Shown here one piece after another: positions 1 to 8,010 of a DNA stretch of 42,766 nt. Every line of letters starts with the position of its first letter. Position 1 is the stretch's first letter. Location: assembly GCF_947500695.1 (NCBI RefSeq), contig NZ_CANMSS010000018.1:1-42766 (forward strand). The letters are read 5' to 3'. Source of the stretch: an uncultured Pseudoteredinibacter sp. GTDB lineage: Bacteria > Pseudomonadota > Gammaproteobacteria > Pseudomonadales > Cellvibrionaceae. Below the pieces are notes generated by a model. That model was not told where the DNA came from. It saw only the letters and a program-made list of their open reading frames with translations, and did no database searches. The position numbers and the translations under genes are program-made.

Positions 1-110
1 TTTCAAGTGTTTAACGTTGTTTTGGAAACTCGCTAAACCTTGTAACACTTGCCTGAAAAACCGCCTCATCAGCTTTGCTTTTCTGCTCTTCCCCGTCAGG
101 AGAGGCGCGC

Positions 111-138
111 ATTATACGCAGCATCGAAACCTTGGCAA
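111..138 (-). promoter_or_regulatory. Strong rRNA-type promoter reading out of the window
   Basis: Read on the minus strand, TTGCCA (133-138) and a perfect TATAAT (111-116) are separated by 16 bp. The -10 box is followed by a GC-rich discriminator (GCGCGCC) and preceded by a long A/T-rich stretch (about 141-190) that looks like an UP element. These are the hallmarks of stringently controlled stable-RNA promoters. In Pseudomonas an rRNA operon lies close to pssA-ilvC, so the likely target is a 16S rRNA gene left of position 1. The promoter elements are seen; the target is inferred. Confidence 0.6.
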
Positions 139-230
139 GCCCTTTTTGAAGTTTTTTTACAAAAATATTTAAAGACGCTTAAATTTGCATGAAAGCTGTT
201 AATCGAGCCTTCTTTTACTTCTGGGATATC

Positions 231-258
231 CAACGAGAAAGGCCGCCTTCCGGCGGCC
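231..258 (-). terminator. Terminator after pssA
   Basis: A perfect 7-bp GC-rich stem (GGCCGCC at 241-247, GGCGGCC at 252-258) has a 4-base loop. On the minus strand it is followed by TTTCTCGTT. It lies about 60 bases downstream of the pssA stop and would separate pssA from the rRNA-type promoter. Confidence 0.6.
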
Positions 259-319
259 TTGTTCCGACAGGAGCCTATAAACATAGACCACCTATTAGGG
301 AAATCAAATAACTAAAGAA

Positions 320-1147
320 CTAATTTTCTTCTACCGGGCGAAACAAACGCCAGCACCACAATACCGGTCCAGATAAACCGTAGATACCAAAGATCACTAG
401 CAACATTGTAGAGGGCGCACTACTCACAACAGCAAAACCAATGACCACCGCCAGCATTACTACAAAAGGAACACGGCCACGAAGATCGATACCTTTAAAG
501 CTGCTGTACTTAACATTGGATACCATCAGCAAACCAGCAAAGATGGTCACGATCGCCACCAGCATAGCAAGCTCGGTAGATAGCAACACATCATTCCACT
601 GCCAAACTATGCCAGCCACTATCGCCGCCGCGGCTGGGCTCGCCAAGCCGACAAAGTAACGCTTATCGACTACATCCACTTGGGTATTAAAGCGCGCCAG
701 GCGAAGTGCCGCACAAGCAGCGTAGGTAAACGCAGCCGTCCAACCAAATTTTCCTAGCTCAGCGAAGCCCCAAGAGAACACCACCATGGCCGGTGCCAAG
801 CCGAACGAAACCATGTCGGATAAAGAATCATACTGCACGCCAAACTCAGAAGCGGTATTGGTCATGCGTGCCACACGGCCATCTAGCCCATCAAGAATCA
901 TAGCCACAAAAATCGCAATAGCGGCTGACTCAAAGTTTTGATGCATGCCAGCAATAATGGCGTAGAAACCGCTGAATAGCGCACCCGTGGTAATTAGGTT
1001 GGGAAGCAGGTATACCCCGCGGTGCACCACTTTTTGGCCATTCTCGGCCACTTCTTCCACATGCTCATCGATAGGCAATAGATTTTCCAGGCTTTTATCC
1101 TCGCCTGAATTGTCTTTATTGTTATCTTGGTTTTCTGGTTGATTCAT
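320..1147 (-). CDS. pssA: CDP-diacylglycerol--serine O-phosphatidyltransferase
   Basis: This is an inner-membrane enzyme that makes phosphatidylserine from CDP-diacylglycerol and L-serine, the step toward phosphatidylethanolamine. The CDP-alcohol phosphotransferase signature is complete: DG..AR, then G, then two spaced aspartates, in the segment starting LDGLDGRVAR and ending YDSLSD. Several hydrophobic helices follow. The start chosen is the ATG giving MNQPENQ (275 residues), with AGGA about 8 bases upstream; a longer in-frame start at 1216 would add an atypical 23-residue leader. The N-terminal 35 or so residues are acidic and Asn/Gln-rich. It lies downstream of ilvC on the same strand, an order also found in Pseudomonas, but a terminator-like hairpin separates the two genes. 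Confidence 0.93.
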   Translation of the reverse strand: MNQPENQDNNKDNSGEDKSLENLLPIDEHVEEVAENGQKVVHRGVYLLPNLITTGALFSGFYAIIAGMHQNFESAAIAIFVAMILDGLDGRVARMTNTASEFGVQYDSLSDMVSFGLAPAMVVFSWGFAELGKFGWTAAFTYAACAALRLARFNTQVDVVDKRYFVGLASPAAAAIVAGIVWQWNDVLLSTELAMLVAIVTIFAGLLMVSNVKYSSFKGIDLRGRVPFVVMLAVVIGFAVVSSAPSTMLLVIFGIYGLSGPVLWCWRLFRPVEEN

Positions 1148-1213
1148 ATAAATCCTAGAACAATACCGTTGTAGAGCCGCATCATACTGGGGCGGCGCGG
1201 CAATGACCAGAAC

Positions 1214-1240
1214 CAAAAAGCCCCGGCGTTAGCCAGGGCT
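1214..1240 (-). terminator. Terminator after ilvC
   Basis: On the minus strand, AGCCC and GGC pair with GCC and GGGCT around a TAAC loop with one bulged or mismatched pair, and TTTTT (1214-1218) follows. It lies 65-90 bases after the ilvC stop. Confidence 0.6.
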
Positions 1241-1305
1241 TAGAGGACCACCGATAAAGGGGGCTATTGCTACAGTGCTTATAATTCTGCCTCTAGGGCT
1301 GCACC

Positions 1306-2322
1306 TTAGTTTTTGGTTTTATCGATGATCTTGTTGGACTCAATCCAAGGCATCATGGCGCGCAACTCAGCACCTACCTTCTCGATTGGGTGGGCCGCAT
1401 TATTACGACGACGCGCAGTCATAGATGGGTAGTTAGTCTGACCTTCAGCAATAAACATCTTGGCATACTCACCATCCTGGATACGCTTAAGGGCATTACG
1501 CATAGCCTGACGAGACTCTTCGTTAATAACCTCAGGACCAGTCACGTACTCACCATACTCAGCATTGTTTGAAATGGAGTAGTTCATGTTGGCGATACCG
1601 CCTTCGTACATCAGGTCAACAATCAACTTCAACTCGTGCAAACACTCGAAGTAAGCCATTTCTGGCGCATAGCCTGCTTCAGTCAGAGTTTCAAAGCCAG
1701 CCTTAACCAACTCAACCGCGCCACCACACAATACAGCCTGCTCACCGAACAAATCAGTTTCAGTCTCGTCTTTAAAGGTAGTTTCGATAATACCCGAGCG
1801 ACCACCACCTACGCCCATAGCGTAAGAAAGCGCAACCTCTTTAGCCTTGCCAGAAGCATCCTGATAGATTGCAATCAGATCGGGAATACCACCACCATTA
1901 ACAAACTCGTTACGAACTGTATGACCCGGTGCCTTAGGCGCAATCATGATTACATCTAGATCTGCACGCGGAACAACTTGGTTGTAGTGAATCGCAAAGC
2001 CGTGAGCAAAAGCCAAAGTAGCGCCCTGCTTAATGTTTGGCTCGATTTCCTCGGCGTACAACTGACCCTGGAATTCATCTGGAGTTAGGATCATTACAAC
2101 ATCTGCAGAAGCAACAGCTTCAGCAACTTCAGTTACCTTAAGGCCGTGAGCCTCAGCTTTCGCAACAGAAGAAGAACCAGCACGCAGACCAACAGTCACA
2201 TCCACGCCAGAGTCTTTCAAGTTACATGCATGCGCATGACCCTGCGAGCCGTAACCAATGATAGAAACCTTCTTACCTTGGATGATAGAAAGATCGCAAT
2301 CCTTATCGTAATAAACCTGCAT
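1306..2322 (-). CDS. ilvC: Ketol-acid reductoisomerase (NADP+), class I
   Basis: Converts 2-acetolactate or 2-aceto-2-hydroxybutyrate to the dihydroxy acids of valine, leucine and isoleucine synthesis, using NADPH and Mg2+. The N-terminal Rossmann motif GYGSQGHAHACNLKDSG is clear, and the C-terminal metal-binding helices contain the conserved EQAVLCGG and FECLHELKLIVDL segments. The start giving MQVYYDKDCDL makes 338 residues, the standard class I length, with GGAG 8 bases upstream; an upstream extension to 2361 lacks support. It is divergent from ilvY, whose product is expected to activate it when acetolactate is bound. Confidence 0.97.
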   Translation of the reverse strand: MQVYYDKDCDLSIIQGKKVSIIGYGSQGHAHACNLKDSGVDVTVGLRAGSSSVAKAEAHGLKVTEVAEAVASADVVMILTPDEFQGQLYAEEIEPNIKQGATLAFAHGFAIHYNQVVPRADLDVIMIAPKAPGHTVRNEFVNGGGIPDLIAIYQDASGKAKEVALSYAMGVGGGRSGIIETTFKDETETDLFGEQAVLCGGAVELVKAGFETLTEAGYAPEMAYFECLHELKLIVDLMYEGGIANMNYSISNNAEYGEYVTGPEVINEESRQAMRNALKRIQDGEYAKMFIAEGQTNYPSMTARRRNNAAHPIEKVGAELRAMMPWIESNKIIDKTKN

Positions 2323-2396
2323 TTTGTACTCCAAAAATTCTATTAGCTGGCTCAGTGCCATACTTTAACGAGGTGAATACTAGCCATTTAAATGCG

Positions 2397-2442
2397 TTGC
2401 GTAAAATGATATATTTGCAAGATAACATCCCACATTTTGCAA
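2397..2442. promoter_or_regulatory. Putative IlvY operator in the ilvC/ilvY intergenic region
   Basis: An imperfect palindrome with TTGC at 2397-2400 and GCAA at 2417-2420 spans 24 bp, and a further TTGCAA lies at 2437-2442. Spaced TTGC/GCAA half-sites between a LysR-type gene and its divergent target fit the known IlvY arrangement. The sites are inferred from symmetry and position only. Confidence 0.4.
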
Positions 2443-2460
2443 CATGGAATATCTGCGCCG

Positions 2461-3336
2461 ATGGATAGCAAAAGCCTTAAGCTATTTTTACACCTAGCCC
2501 AAAGCCTGCACTTTAGTCGCACCGCCGAAGCTATGAACCTAAGCCCCTCCGCCCTAAGCAGACAAATTCAGCAACTGGAAGAACGCTTGGAGTGCAAACT
2601 GTTTGAGCGAGACAATCGCCAAGTACAACTCACCCCTCAAGGACGCAAACTGCAGAGCTATGCCCGCGAATCATTAGAGCAATGGGAAACTTTTCGCCAA
2701 GACCTAAATGCCAGCGACGGAGAACTAAGTGGCAGTGTCAGCCTCTATTGCTCTGTCACCGCCAGTTATAGCCTTCTCTACCAAATATTAAAACGCTTCA
2801 GGCAAGAACATCCCAAGGTCGAGATCAACCTACACACCGGAGATCCGGCCGACGCTATTCGCAGAGTGCTAGGAGGCCATGAAGATTTGTGCATTACCGC
2901 CAAGCCCGAAAAGTTAAGCAAGGAGCTAAGTTTTCACAGTATGGTTCACTCACCACTGCTATGCTTGCAAGCTAAGAAGGCCAGCATTCCCACCCCCAAG
3001 AACGATAAAGACTGGGCGGAAGTTCCATTGATCATTCCTGAAACAGGCCTTACTCGAGAAAGGCTCGACGCCTGGTTTCAGAAGAAAAAGCTCAAACCCA
3101 ATATATACGCCCAAGTCAGCGGTCATGAAGCCATTGTAAGCATGGTAGCGCTCGATCTTGGTTTAGGCTTTGCCCCACAAATCGTAGTGGACAACAGCCC
3201 GCAGGCGAAACAGGTTAAGCTGGTAGAAAAAGCTCTGCCACTTGGGGATTACGATGTTGGGATTTGTACGCGCAGCAAACGCTTAGAAAAAGATAGGATT
3301 ATTGCGGCATTTTGGGAGTTGCTTGGGGAGCATTGA
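2461..3336 (+). CDS. ilvY: LysR-family activator of ilvC
   Basis: The N-terminal winged helix-turn-helix (LKLFLHLAQSLHFSRTAEAM, then SPSALSRQIQQLE) is that of a LysR-type regulator, followed by a substrate-binding domain to about residue 290. The ATG at 2461 (MDSKSLKLF) gives 291 residues and matches where the E. coli IlvY protein begins; a TTG 24 bases upstream is possible but unneeded. Divergent placement from ilvC is the classical IlvY context, so acetolactate-dependent activation of ilvC is expected. Sequence and context together make the assignment firm. Confidence 0.9.
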   Translation: MDSKSLKLFLHLAQSLHFSRTAEAMNLSPSALSRQIQQLEERLECKLFERDNRQVQLTPQGRKLQSYARESLEQWETFRQDLNASDGELSGSVSLYCSVTASYSLLYQILKRFRQEHPKVEINLHTGDPADAIRRVLGGHEDLCITAKPEKLSKELSFHSMVHSPLLCLQAKKASIPTPKNDKDWAEVPLIIPETGLTRERLDAWFQKKKLKPNIYAQVSGHEAIVSMVALDLGLGFAPQIVVDNSPQAKQVKLVEKALPLGDYDVGICTRSKRLEKDRIIAAFWELLGEH

Positions 3337-3352
3337 GACTGTGCCTGCGGCA

Positions 3353-3380
3353 GGGGTCAGAACCCTTGGGTTCTGACCCT
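3353..3380. repeat. REP-like palindrome, copy 1
   Basis: GGGTCAGAACCC and GGGTTCTGACCC are separated by TT. Four further copies lie at 16784-17391. Lying between the convergent ends of ilvY and acs, it may also act as a bidirectional terminator. Palindromes of this type are typical of elements mobilised in trans by REP-associated (RAYT/IS200-like) transposases; no such transposase is in the window. Confidence 0.85.
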
Positions 3381-3389
3381 GACTTGCAC

Positions 3390-5327
3390 TTATTTATTGA
3401 GTCGATTATCAATTAGCTGATCGACTACAGAAGGATCTGCCAAGGTTGAAGTATCACCTAGGTTTTCCAACTCATTCGCAGCAACCTTACGCAAAATTCG
3501 ACGCATAATTTTACCCGAACGCGTTTTCGGCAAGCCTGGCGCCCACTGAATTAAATCTGGCTTAGCAATTGGCCCAATCTCTTGATTACAAAGACCAACC
3601 AACTCCTTCTTCAATTCATCAGAAGGCTCTTCGCCATCCATCAAGGTGACATAGCAGTAAATACCCTGCCCCTTAATATCGTGAGGGTAACCAACAACGG
3701 CTGCTTCGGCCACTTGAGCATGCAAGCCAAGTGCTGATTCAATTTCCGCAGTCCCCATACGGTGACCAGAAACATTTAGCACATCATCAACACGTCCAGT
3801 AATCCAGTAGTAGCCATCCTCATCGCGACGAGCGCCGTCACCAGTAAAGTAATAGCCAGGGTAAGTGCTGTAATAGGTATCAATACAACGCTGATGATCA
3901 CCGTATACAGAGCGAATCTGACCAGGCCAAGATGCTTTGATCGCCAAGCTTCCCTCGCCCGCACCTTCCATCTCTTTACCTTCTGCATCAAGCAGCACAG
4001 GCTCTACACCAAAGAAAGGCAAGGTCGCCGAACCTGGCTTTAACTCAGTTGCACCAGGTAATGGCGTTAACATGTGACCACCAGTTTCTGTCTGCCACCA
4101 AGTATCAACAATTGGGCAACGGCCTTCACCAATCACGCGGTGATACCACTCCCAAGCCTCAGGATTAATTGGCTCGCCAACTGTACCTAATAAACGCAAA
4201 GAAGAACGGTTGGAGCGCTTAACAAACTCATCACCTGCACCCATCAAGGCACGGATAGCCGTTGGCGCGGTATAGAAAGTATTTACTTGGTGTTTATCAA
4301 CAATATCCCAAAAACGACCAGCATCTGGATAAGTCGGCACACCTTCAAACATCAAAGTAATGGCACCATTGGTGAGCGGGCCATACACAATATAACTGTG
4401 GCCCGTTACCCAACCCACATCAGCCGTACACCAGTAAACCTCACCAGCTTGGTAGTCAAAGGTGTATTTATGGGTCATCGCCGTATGCAGTAGATAGCCG
4501 CCCGTGGTGTGCATCACCCCTTTTGGCTTGCCGGTTGAGCCGGAGGTATACAGAATAAACAACGGGTCTTCAGCCTTCATCGGCTCAGGGTCACAATGCT
4601 CATCAGCCGCTGGAACCGCTACGTGGTACCAAACATCACGCTCTTCGTTCCAATCGATTCGACCACCGGTGCGTTTAACCACCAAGCAAGTGTGAACATC
4701 AGGACAACTTTCAAGAGCGCGATCAGCATTGTATTTTAGCGGGACAGCTTTACCACCACGTACGCCCTCATCGGCGGTAATTAAAACCTGGCAGTCAGAG
4801 TCTAAAATACGATCTTTAAGAGCATCAGGTGAAAAGCCACCAAACACCACCGAATGAACTGCACCGATGCGAGCACAAGCCAACATAGCGTATGCGGCCT
4901 CGACGATCATCGGCATATAAATACAAACTCGATCGCCCTTTTTAACACCGCGAGCTTTTAGCGCATTGGCCAACTTACACACATGCTCATGCAGATTGCG
5001 ATAGGTGATAGTTTTAGTGTCGTAAGGGTTATCCCCCTCCCAAATAATCGCAGGCTCATCGGCTTTATCGGCCAAATGACGATCAATACAGTTGGTAGTG
5101 ACGTTTAAAACGCCATCTTCAAACCACTTGGCCTCACCCTGATGAAAATCAAAATCGCGTACTTTGGTGAAGGATTTATCCCAGCTCAGAAACTCATGAG
5201 CTTTTACTGTCCAGAACGCTTCCGGCTGCTCGATAGACTGTTGATACATGGCCTCATAGCGCTCTTTGTCGATATGAGCGTTGGCAGCCAGGGCCTTGGG
5301 CACTGGGTAGATATGGGATTCTGACAT
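3390..5327 (-). CDS. acs: Acetyl-CoA synthetase (AMP-forming)
   Basis: Activates acetate to acetyl-CoA through acetyl-AMP. The adenylation core motif YTSGSTGKPKGVMHTTGGY is present, then WWQTETGG, the hinge region ITGRVDDVLNVSGHR, and the C-terminal PKTRSGKIMRR carrying the catalytic lysine that is acetylated in other bacteria. The start giving MSESHIYPVPK follows a strong GGAGGAG and makes 645 residues, the normal length; in-frame codons up to 5510 are not needed. It is a single gene transcribed toward ilvY, with a REP palindrome at its end. No acetate-regulation gene is adjacent. Confidence 0.97.
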   Translation of the reverse strand: MSESHIYPVPKALAANAHIDKERYEAMYQQSIEQPEAFWTVKAHEFLSWDKSFTKVRDFDFHQGEAKWFEDGVLNVTTNCIDRHLADKADEPAIIWEGDNPYDTKTITYRNLHEHVCKLANALKARGVKKGDRVCIYMPMIVEAAYAMLACARIGAVHSVVFGGFSPDALKDRILDSDCQVLITADEGVRGGKAVPLKYNADRALESCPDVHTCLVVKRTGGRIDWNEERDVWYHVAVPAADEHCDPEPMKAEDPLFILYTSGSTGKPKGVMHTTGGYLLHTAMTHKYTFDYQAGEVYWCTADVGWVTGHSYIVYGPLTNGAITLMFEGVPTYPDAGRFWDIVDKHQVNTFYTAPTAIRALMGAGDEFVKRSNRSSLRLLGTVGEPINPEAWEWYHRVIGEGRCPIVDTWWQTETGGHMLTPLPGATELKPGSATLPFFGVEPVLLDAEGKEMEGAGEGSLAIKASWPGQIRSVYGDHQRCIDTYYSTYPGYYFTGDGARRDEDGYYWITGRVDDVLNVSGHRMGTAEIESALGLHAQVAEAAVVGYPHDIKGQGIYCYVTLMDGEEPSDELKKELVGLCNQEIGPIAKPDLIQWAPGLPKTRSGKIMRRILRKVAANELENLGDTSTLADPSVVDQLIDNRLNK

Positions 5328-5526
5328 GGATACTCCTCCATCATCGCTGTAGTTATAAATTAATATGCCTCTTATCATAGCGATTACAGCGCGTTTGCCT
5401 AGTTCGACAAACGTCGAAAGCGGACCGCCCCCCAGGCAGCCAAAAGCCAACGCCCGATGATTGGCTATACTTTTAGGCCTACAAACAACACAGCCACTCA
5501 ATACAGCCACCTAATATAGGCCCAAT

Positions 5527-5976
5527 ATGAGACTCATCTTTGCCATCGGTTTTTTCCTCGCTTGGACAAGCCTAATCGCCGCCCTTAGCGGAGGTCTTGG
5601 AGGCTTTATCAATGTGCCTTCCGCCGCCTTTTTAATTCCAATCGTTTTGTGTCTTGCCTTAGCCTCCACTAGCAAACAAGCCTTAATGGACAGCTGCCAG
5701 TTATGTTTTAAGGGCCAAGCCATTGAAGACCCGAAACGTACCCAGCAAGCGCGATTGTTTTTACAAGTTGCCGCCAAACAAAGCCTACTGATTGGCGCTT
5801 TAGGAGTACTAATTGGTTGGTGCGCCATGGCGGCTGGCATTGAAGACTGGAGCAATTTTGAACCCGCCTTCGGCATAAGCTTACTTACCTTGGTTTATGG
5901 CGTTATGATGAAGGCCATATTTGATATTGCCGATAAACGCATCGAGGGCCGCTTTTGCAATCAAGGCATTAGCTGA
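5527..5976 (+). CDS. Small inner-membrane protein, weakly MotA/TolQ-like
   Basis: A 149-residue protein with hydrophobic segments at about residues 3-25, 28-48, 85-108 and 116-135. The pattern of an N-terminal helix, then a GGLGGFINVPSA loop, a second helix, a short cytoplasmic patch (SKQALMDSCQLCFKG) and a final helix pair ending MMKAIFDIADKR is reminiscent of MotA-type proton-channel subunits, but it is much shorter and lacks the large cytoplasmic domain. That resemblance is by eye only. It is the first of three closely spaced plus-strand genes (5527-7076) and diverges from acs. The function is unknown. Confidence 0.7.
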   Translation: MRLIFAIGFFLAWTSLIAALSGGLGGFINVPSAAFLIPIVLCLALASTSKQALMDSCQLCFKGQAIEDPKRTQQARLFLQVAAKQSLLIGALGVLIGWCAMAAGIEDWSNFEPAFGISLLTLVYGVMMKAIFDIADKRIEGRFCNQGIS

Positions 5977-6014
5977 TGTCCTAAACGCAAAACGCACACT
6001 GCCAAGGACAGCAA

Positions 6015-6695
6015 ATGCACTTTAAACAAGTAGCAAATAAATTACGACAAAATGGCGTAAGCCTGGCTGCCACGATTTTAGTCATGTTACTCACAGGCTG
6101 CAGCAGCCACACTATCCACTTATTTGGGGACAAAAAAGATCTGCACGAAGAGCTGCAAAGCAAAAGTGGATTCAAAGTTATTGCTCGCAGCAATGAGAGC
6201 GCCAAAGCCTTTACTCAAAACACCTTGATAAGCCCTAGCGATTTAAAACAACAAGAGCTGCAAAGCTTAATAGAACTACTCAAGCAACAAGGAGTAGAAA
6301 TCGACCATATAGCCTACGGCAGTTATCGTAATCACAGCTATCAAAACGGAAATATTGGTTTGTATCTCGCGAACGATCACGGCAGCCATCGCTTAGATAT
6401 ACCCACAGCAGAGATAGAGCAGGTAGATTTCACTGGCCAATATCAATCTATAAACTGCCAAGACAGCTGGCAACTGGAGCTAAAGGGCAATCGCCGATGG
6501 CAGGTAACACATAAGGGGCTAATAACTAATGGCCACTGGCGCAGCAAGGGGCACACGTTAATATTGCTACTCCCCGACTCTAGAATAAGGTTTGATGGCC
6601 ACCCCAACAAAAAGCATAATAACGTCCTACAACTGATCCCCATAGATCATGAAAAATTACCCTGGCGCTGCCAATATCGAAAGCAAAGTTCATAA
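6015..6695 (+). CDS. Putative lipoprotein of unknown function
   Basis: A 226-residue protein with an N-terminal hydrophobic stretch ending in the lipobox LLTGCSS at about residue 30, so probable lipidation at that cysteine and placement in the envelope. The N-terminal region before the helix is long and basic (KQVANKLRQN). The mature part is hydrophilic, with a helical Lys/Gln-rich region (about 75-95) and then a beta-rich, Trp-containing C-terminal half. AAGGA lies 7 bases before the ATG. I do not recognise a family. It is probably cotranscribed with the membrane protein before it and the thioredoxin-like gene after it. Confidence 0.75.
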   Translation: MHFKQVANKLRQNGVSLAATILVMLLTGCSSHTIHLFGDKKDLHEELQSKSGFKVIARSNESAKAFTQNTLISPSDLKQQELQSLIELLKQQGVEIDHIAYGSYRNHSYQNGNIGLYLANDHGSHRLDIPTAEIEQVDFTGQYQSINCQDSWQLELKGNRRWQVTHKGLITNGHWRSKGHTLILLLPDSRIRFDGHPNKKHNNVLQLIPIDHEKLPWRCQYRKQSS

Positions 6696-6725
6696 CAGCA
6701 AGCGCCACATTGAGCAAAAGACATC

Positions 6726-7076
6726 ATGACCATCCAAGAACTAGAACAACTTTGGCAAAAGGAAATCGCCGAGCAGCAAGAAAAATACCGCGATATAGAT
6801 TTAAACCTTAGCGACGTAAAAGTGGAACTTCACAACGCCACATGGTGCCCCGACTGCGTACGGGAATGTTCTGAACTGCTGGCGATAAAAGCTGCCTTAG
6901 GAAGTAAAGCCCCAAAGGTTTCGCTAATCAGCTATGAAGATAAAGAACACTACATGAGCAACAAGGCGAGCTTAGACATTAACTGCCTGCCGACTATAGT
7001 CTTTACGCGAGGCGAGCAAGAATTTGCCCGTATAGAAGAAGACTCACAAGGAAAGACATTAGGGCTAATCTCTTAA
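6726..7076 (+). CDS. Thioredoxin-family protein, WCPDC active site
   Basis: 116 residues with a charged N-terminal helix and then a thioredoxin-like strand and redox motif (VELHNATWCPDC, then VRECSELL) at about residues 32-50, followed by the cis-proline region (NCLPTIVF, about 86-93). The Cys-Pro-Asp-Cys motif and small size place it with the short cytoplasmic thioredoxin/glutaredoxin-like proteins that act on unknown partners. No signal peptide is seen. It is last of the three-gene group and convergent with panC. Confidence 0.8.
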   Translation: MTIQELEQLWQKEIAEQQEKYRDIDLNLSDVKVELHNATWCPDCVRECSELLAIKAALGSKAPKVSLISYEDKEHYMSNKASLDINCLPTIVFTRGEQEFARIEEDSQGKTLGLIS

Positions 7077-7098
7077 AACAATCTTAACCCTAACACCG

Positions 7099-7137
7099 GA
7101 TAATGTTTCTTTAACTTAAACTTAGAGAAACATTATC
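7099..7137. terminator. 12-bp inverted repeat at the panC 3' end
   Basis: GATAATGTTTCT (7099-7110) and AGAAACATTATC (7126-7137) are perfect complements around a 15-base loop. The right arm is within the last codons of panC and the left arm in the gap to the convergent thioredoxin-like gene. It could serve as a bidirectional terminator, though no clean U-tract follows it on either strand. Confidence 0.45.
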
Positions 7138-7962
7138 AATCAAACGAGCACCTTCAGTGTACATAGCACCCAAGATGGTAATTTCCATATCATCCACAGC
7201 AGCCATTTCCAAATCTTTGCTATTACAGATATTAAAATAGTCGATTCTAAAGCCTGCGCCCTGGATCAGCTCGCGCGCTTCGGCCTGCAGCTTAGAGTAA
7301 TCTCTCTCACCAGATTTTATAGCATCAGCGGTAGCATTTAGCGCTTTGTTTAAAACATGCACTTTGGGGCGCTCTTCTTCGGTAATAAAGCCGTTGCGCG
7401 AACTCATCGCCAAGCCATCTTTTTCACGATGGATAGGCGCTGCCGTAATTTCGATATCCATACAAAGATCTTCAACCATACGACGAATAATCGCCAGCTG
7501 CTGATAATCCTTAATGCCAAACACTGCCTCGTCAGGCTCAACAATATGAAACAGCTTGGTAACAACCGTGGTTACGCCTTCAAAGTGGCCTGGGCGGCTC
7601 GCACCACACAGCACATCAGTCATGGTTGGGCAGATAACACGGGTTTGGTTTTCCAAACCGTTGGGGTACATCTCATTATCATCGGGATGAAAAAGAAAAT
7701 CACAGCCTACACTGCGCAATTTATCGCAGTCATCATGAAAGGTACGCGGGTACTTATCCCAATCTTCATTCAGACCAAATTGCAGGCCGTTTACAAAAAT
7801 CGAGCACACTACGATATCGCAAGTTTTTTTCGCGGTTCGCACTAGCTCCAAATGGGCATCGTGTAGATTACCCATAGTTGGCACAAAGCCAATGCGTTTA
7901 CCTGCCAAACGTTCTGCCTTCAAGGATTGACGAAGGGTTTTAATATGATGAAAAACTTGCAT
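7111..7962 (-). CDS. panC: Pantothenate synthetase
   Basis: Joins pantoate and beta-alanine through pantoyl-AMP in coenzyme A synthesis. The start giving MQVFHHIKTLR makes 283 residues, the usual size. Family segments seen are FVPTMGNLHDAH near the N-terminus, SIFVNGLQF, and the KDYQQLAIIRRMV and MSSRNGF regions. One oddity is that the first nucleotide-binding motif, usually HxGH, reads HDAH here, with Ala for Gly. panB, normally next to panC, is not in the window; dnaB lies immediately upstream on the same strand. Confidence 0.95.
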   Translation of the reverse strand: MQVFHHIKTLRQSLKAERLAGKRIGFVPTMGNLHDAHLELVRTAKKTCDIVVCSIFVNGLQFGLNEDWDKYPRTFHDDCDKLRSVGCDFLFHPDDNEMYPNGLENQTRVICPTMTDVLCGASRPGHFEGVTTVVTKLFHIVEPDEAVFGIKDYQQLAIIRRMVEDLCMDIEITAAPIHREKDGLAMSSRNGFITEEERPKVHVLNKALNATADAIKSGERDYSKLQAEARELIQGAGFRIDYFNICNSKDLEMAAVDDMEITILGAMYTEGARLIDNVSLSLS

Positions 7963-8010
7963 GTAACCGTCTCTGCTATGCGCGCAGCCTTGCAGCTGCA
8001 CAGGCTAAAA

